The notes below the pieces were generated by a model that was not told the origin of the DNA, did no database searches, and worked only from the letters and a program-made list of their open reading frames with translations. Of a stretch of 64,000 nucleotides of DNA, positions 1-12,270 are shown in pieces. The first letter of the stretch is position 1, and the number at the start of each line of letters is the position of its first letter. Source of the stretch: Mastacembelus armatus (Eukaryota > Chordata > Actinopteri > Synbranchiformes > Mastacembelidae); contig NC_046648.1 in assembly GCF_900324485.2 (NCBI RefSeq), positions 16,861,739-16,925,738 of the forward strand. Reading direction: 5' to 3'. Position numbers and translations under genes: made by a program.

Positions 1-1294
1 AGCAAACACTAAAGAACTCAAACTTTATGTGACCCATACAAAATATTTAGTTCATGACAACAAATATGACTAAAAAACATTCATAAACATTGAACTACAA
101 GCAACTACTGAAGGTGTACATTATGTACTGTGCATATAATAATGGATATATTGAATTGTAGTATGTTTGTGAGCCAGAGAATGGAGAGATGTGTTTTGGT
201 GGTGGAGTTTTGAAGCTGGTTGTCACAGCAGGGGCCAAAGAAGCCCTACAGTGCAAACACAAATACATACTGGCTATGACCACCCACAACATAGCAGTTG
301 TAGTAACATGAGTAGGGACTGGCTGTTGTTACAACAGTCAGTGTTTGTGTTACACAACACACAGCCATCCTGTCAGTGGCAATGACAGTCTTGCAGTATG
401 TACAGTTGTAATGAAGTATCAGGGGAAATCTATCTGAGTGGACAGAAAGAGGAGCAGGGTGTGAAGGCCCTGGAAGTAGAAAAAGTGGTTTAAACTGTAG
501 CTGGTGTTAAGTAGGATGCAGAGCTGGCACGTAGACAGCAAAGTACAGAATGAAGCTGTTATGTAAGGGAAGGTTTCAGCTGTTAGCTATGTCAGCATGT
601 GATGATAGGCATCAATGTGCTTGAAAAAGAAAAACTGTAATGGATTTTATCAGAAGAGAGCTGAATCGTCAGATGATAATATAACAGATGAAAATCTTTA
701 AGATTCACTGCTGAGTTAAGAGGCCACAGCACGTCATGGAAAATTAAATAGGTTTACTATGTTTGAATCTGTTATTTTGCCTCCCGCAGAGTTAGACAGA
801 AATGAAGGACATATATGAAAAAGGACAGTGATGTTGATATCTACATGTAGCATAGTTAACTGCACCCTGTAATCCCATTGAGATTCAGGGATCATGGATA
901 CAGCTTGTTGGCTTATTACAATCATTCCAGCATGCCCATTGATTTAATGAGGAATCCTACACTGTGAGTGGAATTTACTGTCTCAGACTGGTTGAGAGGG
1001 TGAGAAAAAGAGAGACATGGAAAGAAAAGGGGGAGGAGGAGAGGGGGGAGCAATGGGTTAATGTGGTCAGGCCGACTGAGAGATTGGAAACGGTGGGAAA
1101 TTAACACTGCTGTGTAGTGACGGACAGAGAGGGGCAGACAGGGAGTGAGCATGAGAAGTTTGAAATATCTTGAGGCTGGTTCAGGCATATTTGCCAGCGT
1201 AACAGGCGAGAGTCAGGGAGGGAGAAAGTGCTGGCACAGGAGTAGGAAAAGAGAGGGTGGGCGTTCAGTCTATGTGTCTCCTGGGGCGAAGCAT
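1..1294. other. Left flank without recognised gene
   Basis: No open reading frame here resembles a known protein, and I see no exon with matching splice sites. The last 300 bases become purine-rich (about 1000-1060) and lead into the putative kinase promoter. Nothing else can be supported. Confidence 0.5.
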
Positions 1295-1346
1295 AAAGCC
1301 AATATCCAGATCTCCTGTGAACATCTATGAGCCTCCTCTATAAAGC
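1295..1346 (+). promoter_or_regulatory. CCAAT/TATA core promoter of the SBK-type kinase gene
   Basis: A CCAAT box lies at 1299-1303 and a TATAAA box at 1339-1344, 36 bases apart, both on the plus strand. Transcription would then start near 1370 and give a 5' UTR of about 150 bases before the ATG at 1520. The assignment is inferred from spacing and from the downstream gene; no transcript evidence is available. Confidence 0.5.
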
Positions 1347-1519
1347 TGCTGTGCTACTGCATGGAACCACAGTGCAAAGGCACTAATATCAGCTTCAATT
1401 CCAGTTTAATTATCAGTCTAGCTGAGGAGATACAGTAGCTCTCCAGAAGTTTAAGTCTTTCTCTTGAAGCTGAAAATATTCAGGACAAATTGAACAGAGG
1501 TCGACCGACTGAACAGAAA

Positions 1520-4500
1520 ATGACAGTAAGTGCTGCACTTCATTTCTGCTGTAATTTCAAGTTCAGCATCAAATTTTTTCATCCATGCAACATTTACTTA
1601 TAAGTAACAGTCTAAGCCATTTTCAAATTTATCATATTGTGCAGCAAAACCAAAACAACTGCAACAATATCCTATACATGCAGTTCATTTTGTATGTGCA
1701 GAAATGTATATTTGATGAGTTGACATTCAGGCATGGCACAAATGCATTCATAGCTTTTTATTACAAATGCATTTATTACGAATTGCTTTGAGGCTGTAAA
1801 GATTTGACTGACAGCTTTCAGCTTGTAATACTGAGCACCGGTACTGGTATTCAAATTTGTTGATCAATAGATCTAACAGAGCTCTTATTAAAATCTCAGC
1901 TCACTTGTTGCTTTATGCCAATGGACATCATCTAATAAGGGTTTAAGTAATAATCACCTCTGCTTACAAGGAAACTCCCAGATGCTTCTCATGCAAGAAA
2001 TGTTTTAAATGTATCTGTAAAGACTTATGTGTCAGAGCAACTAAATCACAGACTTAAACTGTAACCTGGCTAAAACTGTGCCTGCAAGCAAATCTCAAAA
2101 TGCTCTAAAGTATATTAATTTCATTTCGGCATGAGTGGAATGGAGAGCAGCCAAAGGATGTAATAATATGATAACCATAACCCGTGTTAACAACTCTGTA
2201 AACGAAACCTGAGTGAGATTTGAATTCAGGAATTTATCACTGAGCTTTGAGATCAAAACTGTGAAAAGGCACAGATGAATATACAGTACTTGTTAATAAT
2301 GATAATGATAAAAACTGTAAATCTTAAAAGACTTTATTTATATCGCACCTTTCCAAAATGTCTTACAAAAGATATAACGCATAAGAACAAACAAAGACAT
2401 CATAAAAACTAAAAATTAAAATACAATCGGCAGGGCAAAAACACCAATCTAAAAGAACATAGAACAGTCGTAAACAGGGTACTCTATAGAGATGTGTTTT
2501 CAGGAGACTTTTAAAAGATGAAATACACTCAGCCAACCTGATTTCCCCAAGGAGGCTGTTCCACAGTCTAGGGGCTCTAACTGCAAAACTTCTGTCACCT
2601 TTGTTTTTCCATCATGTTGCAGGAACCTATAGAAGACCTCAGGGGATGGGCTGGTACATATGGGGATTAAAAGGTCTGAGATGTGATGTAACTTGGGGCC
2701 AGCCCTATCTTGGCTTTAAAAGCAATAAGTCAAATTTTAAAATCAATTCTAAAACTAACAACCAACTGGTGCAAAGAAGCCAGAATAGGCGGGATGTCAT
2801 CTTTTCTTTCTGTTAATAACCTGGTGGCTGGATTCTGAGCCTAGGATTTTTTTGTTTTTTTAACGGACTAAAAATGTGAGCTATAGCGATCAACATGACA
2901 TCAACATTTTTGACTTAATTCCTTTCTAATGTCAGTTCTGTCAATGTGGATATAAATTGATTGATCACTGTTAACCGTAGGGTTTCTTGGAGGTATATCA
3001 CCGAGTTGCTGTAAAAAGCTTTTTCTCTTGACCTTTTACAAAACAGAAGCCTGTTAATGCACCAGCATCAATGCTGTAGAGCAGCATCAATCTATGTACC
3101 ATTAATGTTGAAACAGTCCATCTTCACCTCTGTTTAAAATAGAGCTGTCTTGGAATATCTGTGTCAAGCAACACTCTCAGATATGCTTAAAACTGCAGTC
3201 TTATTTTTGGCTGCACATCAGATCCATCTGTTTGTCCAGCGACAAGTCAAAACTGTGATCAATCAACTAAACCTCTGGCATGGCATTACTCAGATAATGC
3301 ACACAAATAAATCTTAAGTGTCACATGGCACCGTTTGATCTCTTATGAGTAAGAAAGATTTATAGTTGATGGAAAATCTCAATGCACATAATCAGGGCAA
3401 TTATCTTGCTTTATCTTTAGTATTGAGCTGTGGGTTGTAACTGTTCAGGCCCTTCCTAATTTGCTGGGGTATGTAGTGGGGGGGGATCTACTTCAAAGCA
3501 AGTCCTCATGGATGTGACATCAAGAGACAGAGAAAGATGGTGGAATCTAAGAGCACCAAATGTTCTGGTCGCACTGATCATGTTGTGTTTTAATGAAGAT
3601 CAAACCAGCTCAGCAGAATTTAATGCTATAATGAAAACATAAAAAAAAAATAAATGAACTTTCGGGACCCAACTGGAACAATTATGTTTCCTTGTATGAA
3701 AAGTACTTGTTTTTTATTGATATTTCCATGGTGAGATATATGAGTTTTAAAGTTGCATGCCCTCATTACGCAATAAGCCATGTACCAGGTTCAAGTAGCG
3801 TGTCAGTATGTGGAACCCTAGATTCAGACTTTATTCTGTGAAGTTATCTATCCTTAACACCAACACATACTTCTCAAGCTGTGGATTGATTTTGATGCCA
3901 CTAAATCGATCATGTGCATGATGTGTATGTGTGCACTTCAGGCTCCATCAGCTCAGGAACTTGATGAGCTATGTTTCCTGTCGGCACAGTCCATGACCAG
4001 TCTGAAAGTATCTGAACACTTTAAGATGGTCAAGCTCCTGGGAGAGGGATCCTATGGAAAGGTCATGTTGGCTCTACACAGAAAGAAAGGTGTGTACAAG
4101 ACTTGAGCTGAACCAGTCAGTCTGTAAGAGTGTCTGATAAATTTCAAATTTCCTAATTCTAGCCACTTTTAACACTTTTAAACTCCTAATCTTACTATAG
4201 GGGAAGTAATGTAACTCCCCTGCAGTACAAGTATTCCAGACTCAGGTTTCCTTCTAATGAAGAAAGTATCCATCTTGTGTGGGGTCGGTACTACAGTTAT
4301 GTGAGGGCAGATCTGTCCTTTGACAGTGTTCACTTAACCTTTTGTGCTTCTGCTGCTCTAATGAAGCACTTTGGAACATTCTCTGGGATAGAGTTGCTGC
4401 AACTGGGGTGTAACAGACTCGCCCCAGAGGGTCAGTTATATTTGTTCACAGTGTCAGTGATTGACACCACTCACATTCCATAGTGGTGTCAAAATCTGAA

Positions 4501-6173
4501 TAATGCTTATTAGATCTTGTAGTATTCAATGCATTTCATCTCGCTTTATTCCACTCAGGAACTCCTATGGCTCTGAAGTTCTTCCCTCGAAAGTCTACCT
4601 CGCTCACCTCCTTCCTACGAGAATACAACCTCTCCCTTTCTTACTGCACCCATCCCTCTCTGACCCGGGCTGTTGGCATCTTCTTTTCCACACCATCGTA
4701 TTATGTGTTTGCACAGCAAGCCGGTCTATACGGTGACCTCTACAGTGTAATAGTGTCAGAGGTCAGTTTGTTTTAAGAAACTCCCTGGTGGTTTCGGCAG
4801 AACAAAAGCTTGCACGGATATGTTCGATTGAAGATCTACTATCGAGAAATTACATTTTCACTGTGCTAATTTGAAACAGCTAATATGTTTTTAATGAAAT
4901 GCAACACCACCCAGATTACCTTTACTACCCAAATAATGCAGAACTTGATAATAAATGTCTCTGGAAAACATTTACTCAAATATATTTCATTTGGTTTCCT
5001 TACAGTAACCCCTCTTGTAGTACGGTATCTGCCCGTGGCAACTAACAGCTTTCTGTCAGCTGACAACTTTCATTTATGTCAGCAAAAAATTGAGGCATGC
5101 TTGATTACAGCTTCCAGATCACCCTGTTCTGTGTTTGTGTCACTGCCAGTAACATAATGTCCTGATAAGAGTTAGGGCACTCTACGCTTATTCAATGAAG
5201 AGGGAGTACATGAAGTTAAGCAGGGGTTTCCAAGAGCATCACCAGTGACGCAGAGTTTGTTAGTCTTTGCATCAGCAGTGTCGTGTTCTAATCAGACCCC
5301 ACCTAATTTTCTTTTGTTGTCTAATCTGAAAGCTGTTGAAAGTTTCTGATGTGAAGCCAACACCGATTCAGGCTGTCTCTGTTATAGGTCGGGGTGGATG
5401 AAGAACGTGTCCAGAGGGTGATGGCCCAGCTGAGTGGAGCTGTTACTCACCTCCACTCCCTGGGTTTCGTCCACCGAGACATCAAACCTGAGAACATCTT
5501 CCTGTGTGACAGTTCCTGTCGTTGGGTCAAACTAGGTGATTTTGGCCTTACCCGGGCCATCGGCTATGATGTCCGGGCTGTCTGGTATGAATCTCCCTTC
5601 TGCACTCCGGAGGTGGAACCTGTAAAGAAAGCTGAAAAGGAGATGGAGAGGAGGATACATGATGGAACTGAAGAGGAGGTGGAGGACATTTGGATAACAG
5701 TGGAGCCCTGTATTGACAGCTGGGCCCTTGGTGTACTCATCTACTGCCTGTTAACTGGCTGCTTCCCCTGGGAGGAGAGCACCCATGATGACCACGGCTA
5801 CTGCAAATACAAGAAGTGGTTTGACCGTGAGGCTGAGAAGGAGGAGATGATTAGAGATGATGAGTGGAGGGCCAAGGAGGACACAGACAGTGAGATGGTC
5901 ATGGAGAAAATACATAGAGACAACCCTCCTCCTTCACAGTTTGAGGGCCTCAGCCCACTAGTGATGACTCTTCTCAAGGAGCTGCTCCACCCTGAGCCCA
6001 AGCACAGAGGAAACCCTGATGAGATCCTGAGCTACCTGGGAGGGCCGTGGCTGATGGAGACAGAAAAAGAGGAACAGAGGAAAGCAGAGGAGGCAGAAAA
6101 GGAGGCCAGAAAAATAAGAGAAGGAGGAGTGGTGGATGAAGAGCTGTTGAGGGAGGGAAGAGGGGAAAGATAA
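1520..6173 (+). CDS. SBK2/SBK3-type serine/threonine protein kinase
   Basis: This gene encodes an SH3-binding-domain-kinase family enzyme; mammalian SBK2/SBK3 are heart and muscle kinases. Proposed coding exons are 1520-1525, 3942-4089, 4559-4761 and 5388-6173, about 380 residues, all phases consistent. The last three exons are secure. The first, encoding only Met-Thr before a strong GTAAGT donor, is inferred from phase 0 and the promoter upstream. Landmarks: glycine loop LGEGSYGKV (36-43), ATP lysine in MALKFF (K58), catalytic loop FVHRDIKPEN (D150), metal-binding GDFGLTR (D170), and a degenerate APE motif (CTPEVEP). All catalytic residues are present, so activity is likely. The LSAQ segment and GTPMALK fit SBK2 best, but SBK3 is not excluded. 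Charged Glu/Lys insertions follow the activation segment, and the C-terminus is Glu/Lys/Arg-rich. A poly(A) signal lies at 6506-6511. Confidence 0.87.
2325..2855. repeat. Degenerate teleost interspersed repeat in kinase intron 1
   Basis: The segment starts with an ACTTTATTTATATCGCACC-like end and continues through a stretch about a flattened 'crest' of GGCTGTTCCACAGTCTAGG and a run resembling GAATTCTAAAACTAAC. I remember this pattern as a very common teleost dispersed repeat. I cannot name its family with confidence, and boundaries are approximate. No intact reading frame is present. The rest of intron 1 (1526-3941) holds nothing else I can identify. Confidence 0.5.
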
Positions 6174-6505
6174 GTTTCATCTTTATAAAAAAGTTTCAAG
6201 ACATGTTTTTTTTAATGAATATAATATTTCTGACAATATAAAGAACACTGCTGCAATGTTTTTGTGTATAAACGTAGATGTTACTCTAAAGAAAATGTAT
6301 ACAGTATAGAGTGCTTTTTCACATTTTTAAAGTATCTTTAGTGCATTTACTACATGCATTGTTGCACATATTCCGTTGTGTGTATATGTTTGTATATATT
6401 TGTGTCTAAAAGAGAAGAGTCTATACACAATAGAAAACTTCTGCTGTCTGAAACCTCAAGTTGTATTATAATGATTAAATACATTTGTATTTGAATTGTT
6501 GTCTA

Positions 6506-6511
6506 AATAAA
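6506..6511 (+). terminator. Poly(A) signal of the SBK-type kinase
   Basis: An AATAAA hexamer, followed by an overlapping second copy, lies about 330 bases after the kinase stop codon. It is the first canonical signal downstream, giving a short AT-rich 3' UTR. Confidence 0.6.
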
Positions 6512-9500
6512 TAAATTCCTTGTGTTCACAGTAAATTCTCATGATGTTTACAGATATGCATTAGACAAAGCTTTGATAAAATGTGTTCTTGAATGGTACT
6601 TCTAGATGAGACAGCTCGCTCATTGTCCCTGTCACTCCTGCCCTGACAAAATTGCTCCAGGAGCTTAAACAGTGTTTCTGATGGGGTTTTAGCATTTAAA
6701 GCTGAAAATTTAGCTTGAATTCAAAGAGGGTTCACTGAGGTAAACTGAGAATAAGCTTGTTAATAAATTAAAATAATTTTGATCACATGATGTTGTATGC
6801 AAAAGCCATTTATTGCTTTAAAGGTTTGAAAGGTAGAAGCAACCAGTGTTTTTTCTCCTAAAACTGGTTGCTTATATGTAAATGCTTCAATAAAAAATCA
6901 GTTATTTAGAAACTGTTATTGACAACACATAAAATGGACGCTGAGAAAGCCACGGTCATGGAAAGAAGAGACTCTTTTGCAGTGGTGAAGCAACAGGTGC
7001 AGGAGAACAGAAGTACATCTAAAATTGGACTGAACAATACAGCTTGATAGTGATACCAGCATGATCTTCTTTCAGGTTTATGTGATGCAAAATCCATGCA
7101 TGAGACATGATTTTCACACCTGATTCTTGTAAAAAAAGATTTCAAAACTAAAATGACCTTTATCATAATATGTCATGCTCTACTTGGACAGAGGATTGCA
7201 CGACTTATTTACAATAAAACAAACCTCACATGTGCAGTGGATTTGTGATGTTATGGGTATAGCAGGTAAACCTACATACTGTTTGTTGCAACAATTATTA
7301 ACTGTTCAACTGTCAGAGAACCAGTAGGAAACTAATCTGCATTCCTGTTACACTGCTGAATGATACTGGTTAACAATCGTGTGGAAATGCAAAATGCAGA
7401 GAACTTGGAGAGCATGTGTGCTGTAAAAATGAACTTCGCTGCAGTACAGCTTTTCTCAATTCCACAATCATTAAATGCAGAAGATGCACAATACAAAAAC
7501 AAGTGATCAGTTTTCACTTAGCAGTATGCATAATGTCCTAGTTTGAATTTGGCGTTGATCCCTGTTGGTAGCAAGCTGCTAACGGTCAGTGCGAGCATGT
7601 GTGCATGTCAGTAGGGCCTGTGCTAACCCCCGCTAAGGGCCACTCCAGATGGATTTATAAATAGACCCCAGGCCCATCTATTTACACGCAGTGCACATCA
7701 TCACCTCGCTCTAACTAACTGCACTGCACAGTCCTCTAAATGTAAAAGTCAGGCTGTCTTGGCTCCCACAGGCCTGTAACAGCACAATCTAGTGGAACAC
7801 TTTGACCCATGTTGTGCGGTAACTCCCTCATCTCTAACTCTCTTATTATCTCTGACCTCCTGCTGATTACTTTTCCTTTTCATGTGTCATGCCACTTGGG
7901 CCCTGTTTTTCCCTTTCATTTTTGCTGCCGCCGTTTGCTCTACTTCGTCTCCCCTCATTGTCTGGACCTGCAAACATTAATCAAAAAGGTTTCCAGCTGT
8001 GCTCCATAGTACAGTATGTGGACATCATGATATTGCCTTTAGTAATAGTTGATTGGGAGACACTGTTTTCTGGGAAACAAAGGAACAAAGCTCATGTGAC
8101 ATTTGGCTGGGGAGTTAATGGAGGACCACAGCATGACAAATGGAAACACATGGTGTGGACTGCAGAGACACAGAGTGCCAAGACAAAGATGCTGATCGAG
8201 GTGCAAATCTGTTTGAGGTCCAGGAGGACAGATAGCAGAGATGATGAAAACAAGAGAAACAAAGATGGATATGAATCCGGGCCACTTGTCCTTACAAAAA
8301 TCCAAATGGAAGGGCAGGTGAATGTGACTTAGTATTTAAACACTTCAGTGTGCTTCAAGTCAAAACATGAATGTCTGTGAAGATGAGCAATGCACACACT
8401 ATAACAGAAAGCTAAGAAACTCAGATTTGAAATTTTAGTAAAATTGAGATTTCATGCTACAGTATTAAATGAAGATCACTTGTGCTCATATTTTTATGAG
8501 GGTCCTCATTTATTGTTTTTAAAACATGTTCTGATTTTAATTATATTTAATATCACTGTTATTTTTTTCTGTTTTTAGAAGGCAGATCTTAACATTCTTT
8601 AAAACTGATGTTTATCTTTTACTACAGTTAGTCAGAAGATACAAAGACAACCAGCTGGAAAATGATGACATAAGATATATTTATACGGATATCAAATATG
8701 ATGCGAATTATAGTTGCAAAAAGAGACACTGACATAAAAGCCACTCAGACCAGAGTGGAGCAAATAAAGAGTTCATATGTTCAAAGGATGAAATGTATAT
8801 CTCTAGAAGGAGGCCAAACACTTTGGACACCATGGCCAAAAATTTCCCGTGCACCCCAACTTCCTCTGTCAGCTTGCTACTCGTCAAAGTCCAGCTACTT
8901 TAATTGCTTCAGTAGGATTGTAAGTGATGGTACTTATTTAGTTGGAGAGTCTCAAATTATCACTTCTGCACACTTTTGCAACACAAGATCTTCTTTAATG
9001 TCATGAGTGAGCATTTAATGAGAATGTGCTAGTTGAAGAGTTCAGTTGGCGCCCTGAGTGTGTGTGTTCACTATGCGTAGGAAACATAGTGGTATATGAA
9101 AAATATATCAGCTCACTGAAATAAGGAGTGTGTTGGGGTGAAAAGGAGTCAGAGAAAGAGAGGGGGTGTACATTTCACAGCTGACATGCCTCATGCGATG
9201 TCATCCAACTAATAAACAAGTCGAGAGATGACCATGTGTTTACTATCTGGCATGTTTGCCTTTACTATTCTGCTACCACCTGACTCCTATATGCCTCTCT
9301 TGTCTTTCCTTTTCTTTATCTCTGTCCCCCTCAGTTCTTTTTCCCCTCATGGCACAGCGGCATGGGTAGAATGGCAGGTTGATGTGCTCCCAGGATTGAT
9401 TGGCCCGCTTGGCTCCTCTGCTCCTCCCTTTTACTTACTCTGTGTCTGTCAAGCTGTCATCAGCCTTGCCCCACCGACCTTGTTAGGGCCACCCCGCAAG

Positions 9501-12238
9501 CACTCGCTCTGGAGCCCATGTAGCCCCGATATGTCAAGGGGAAAGATGAGTGTGTCCCTCTTGAATTGACTAGACCTAACTTAGGGTGAGAGCCAAAGAG
9601 AGTTTTGTTGCCTGTGACTTCATGGGTATGTGTAGCAATATTTATATTAGTAAAGTCCAATTGCAGAGTCAGGTTTCCCACCCAGTGCAGAAAAGCATCC
9701 TTTCAACACAAAGGGCCTCTGAGATATAAGGTCAGGAACCACAGCCTTGATTGTAACTTTTATCTTTACACACATAACTACTTAGGATATGTGAAGATTA
9801 GGATAACTACAATGTACAATAACTGATAACTAAGGAAATGTCGACAAATTTTGAACTATAAATGTATAAAATCCATATGTGCAATTGTTCGCATTCAAAC
9901 AGTTAACTCATTCAGAATAAAACTATATATGAGTTAACATTGTATGTTTTTTACTATTGCTGATGAAATGTTTTATTTTGCAAGACAAAGATGATGACAA
10001 AGTTCTATGAGAGTATGTTCAAACAGTTAACTCATTCAGAATAAAACTATATATGAGTTAATATTGTATGTTTTTTTTAGTATTGCTGATGAAATGTTTT
10101 ATTTTGCAAGACAAAGATGATGACAAAGTTCGATGAGAGTATCATATGTAATAATTTTACAAGGAATTATTGAAGATGCTGCTCCACGAAGCCTGTTAAG
10201 GTAGAGATGATATCAAACACATTAAATAATCTTTCACTAGTGTTTTAATCTCTGTGTATCTAGATTAATAGATATGCATTCTTCAAAATTAGAATAAACA
10301 TATTCCCATGGCAATAAATTAATTTTTTTATGATGCATGATCTTTTTAATATTTCAGTTTTAGTTAATTGGTTATTATAAAATAAATTAAAATTTTCCAT
10401 CAGTAATTTACTTTTTGCATTACAGTCATATAAAACAGGGCACCTACTCATCATCATGTCTGAGTAACTGGAACCAAAGAATCTTAAGTGACTAATTAAT
10501 TGTTTTTCATTAAATTTATATTAACCAAATAATCAATTAATCAACTTAGTGGTCTATCAACTAACTCAAACATTGTGTGACTGACACCAGGGAGAAAACT
10601 GCTACCGCCTGAAGACAAATATCACTTTCTATGTGAACTGCTCCACCTGGTGGTTGCAAGTAAGTAGTGCAAAAGTGCAAATTTGAGGCTCATTCTTGAG
10701 TAGTTGGAGGCGTCTTTTAATTTGTCCATTGCGTCATTATTTAATTTTCTCCATTCTATGTAATTAAATCCCAGCAGGATGAAGGATTTACATAACTTGC
10801 TGAGGCACGATCCTACAAGAGTAGCAAATCCACGTCTACATCTCTTTCATCTCCGCGTCATCTTATTACATGACAATATAAACAGTCCCTGCTATCTTTA
10901 TTCATGTGTCTGTAGAGAACCAGAATATTATTTAAACTTGTTCGAAACTGAACAACTTTAATTGCCATAAAACAGCTCAGTACGAACCAAAGTCAAAATA
11001 AATAAATAAATGAAATAAAATAATTCACATGCAAGGCATCATATTGTAGCTGCATGCTAAATTCTTACCAGATTGGTGCAGGAAAAAAAGTGAAAAGCAA
11101 GAAAACGATAATGGGAAGGAGGACACAGGGAAGAGGAGGAGGAGGAGGGAAGAGGAGAGGGAAGGAGGGGAAAGAGAAGAAGACAAAAGGTTCATAAAAG
11201 TAAAGCAGTTGTGGACGACAGCAAAAGTTGTGAGTATGAGTTAATTATGCTTCTTTTTCACCTCCTTTTAACACATTATATGTAGGAAATACACAGAGGA
11301 ACATCTGCAGATGAAAGATAGCACACATCCAAAGATATTAAGGGAAGGATATCTCCTGCTGAATAGACGTGAATATGAAATGTAAGAGTGAATATTTGGC
11401 GTGAGTGATTCAAAATTGAAAATTTATAGTTAGGTAATGTGTGGTTGCATGCAGAGTTCAGTGAGTACAAGCAGTGAAAAACATGTCACTCTCACAAACA
11501 AATCAACACAGGCATGCAGTGACCAAAACCAGGACAACTGAGAGTTTTCAGTTCAGTAATTGCAAGTGCATGACGCTCGGATAATCGCTGTGGAAAAGAT
11601 ACAACTTGCGATATAACTGTCATGCTCAGATTGGCTGATGATGATCCGTACAGTTGGAAAGCCGTAATATGTTCTGTGAAAAAGAAAAGCTGGAAAAGAA
11701 TGTGCAACTGTACCAGAGGAGGGGTGGAGGGGTGCTCTCAAATTGGGCACAAAAAACACATTCTTTTGAGAGAACTCATGTTTTGGACTCCAAAGTTACA
11801 GTGACACATCACGAGAGGAATGATGTGGGATGGGTGAGGAGAGAGGGTAGGACAAAGATGTTGAAAAAAAAAAAAAAAAAAACATATTTTCAGAGCAAGA
11901 GAATGTTTTTTTCATTATAAATATATCTTCTGTTGCCACAGTGCTACTTTACCATGCAGTCCAAAGTACAAACAGATAATTCCAGAGCAAAATGACACTG
12001 AGCATTGTTCTGCAATGATGGTCACTCGTCTGTCGTCACCTGTCACTTGCACTGCTCTCTGTGTTTTTATTTGGAGCAACACTTTAGGGAAAAACATTAC
12101 AGTGGCCTGGAATGTTGGGAGCATTGAGATACATGAGGATGAAAGGAAACATAAACAGCCCAAAAACTCTGGAGTGAGGATATTGAACAGTTCCACTGTG
12201 AAATCATCCTGACTCTTTTCCTCTTTGGTTTCCTCCAG
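6512..12238. other. Intergenic region between the kinase and mfap5
   Basis: No convincing coding exon is visible; the reading frames found here lack similarity and splice context. The region holds a MEF2-like site with an E-box near 7650, a GC-richer stretch near 9300-9550, a 124-bp tandem duplication (9897-10144), a CTCF-like motif near 10641, a GGA-rich purine tract (about 11108-11185) and an A18 homopolymer near 11864. A 5' UTR exon of mfap5 probably lies in its right part. Confidence 0.5.
9897..10144. repeat. Tandem duplication, two copies of about 124 bp
   Basis: Two adjacent copies begin AAACAGTTAACTCATTCAG at 9897 and 10021. They differ only at a few positions (for example TTCTATG versus TTCGATG near the end) and by a short T-run length change. 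The near-identity implies a recent duplication. There is no coding content. Confidence 0.9.
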
Positions 12239-12270
12239 CTCGTAAACTGTACCTCTTACAAGCTGAAGGA

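Noticed and set aside
7889-8332. 147-codon frame on the plus strand between the kinase and mfap5
   Set aside because: Its N-terminus is hydrophobic but no domain, splice site or homologue is recognisable.
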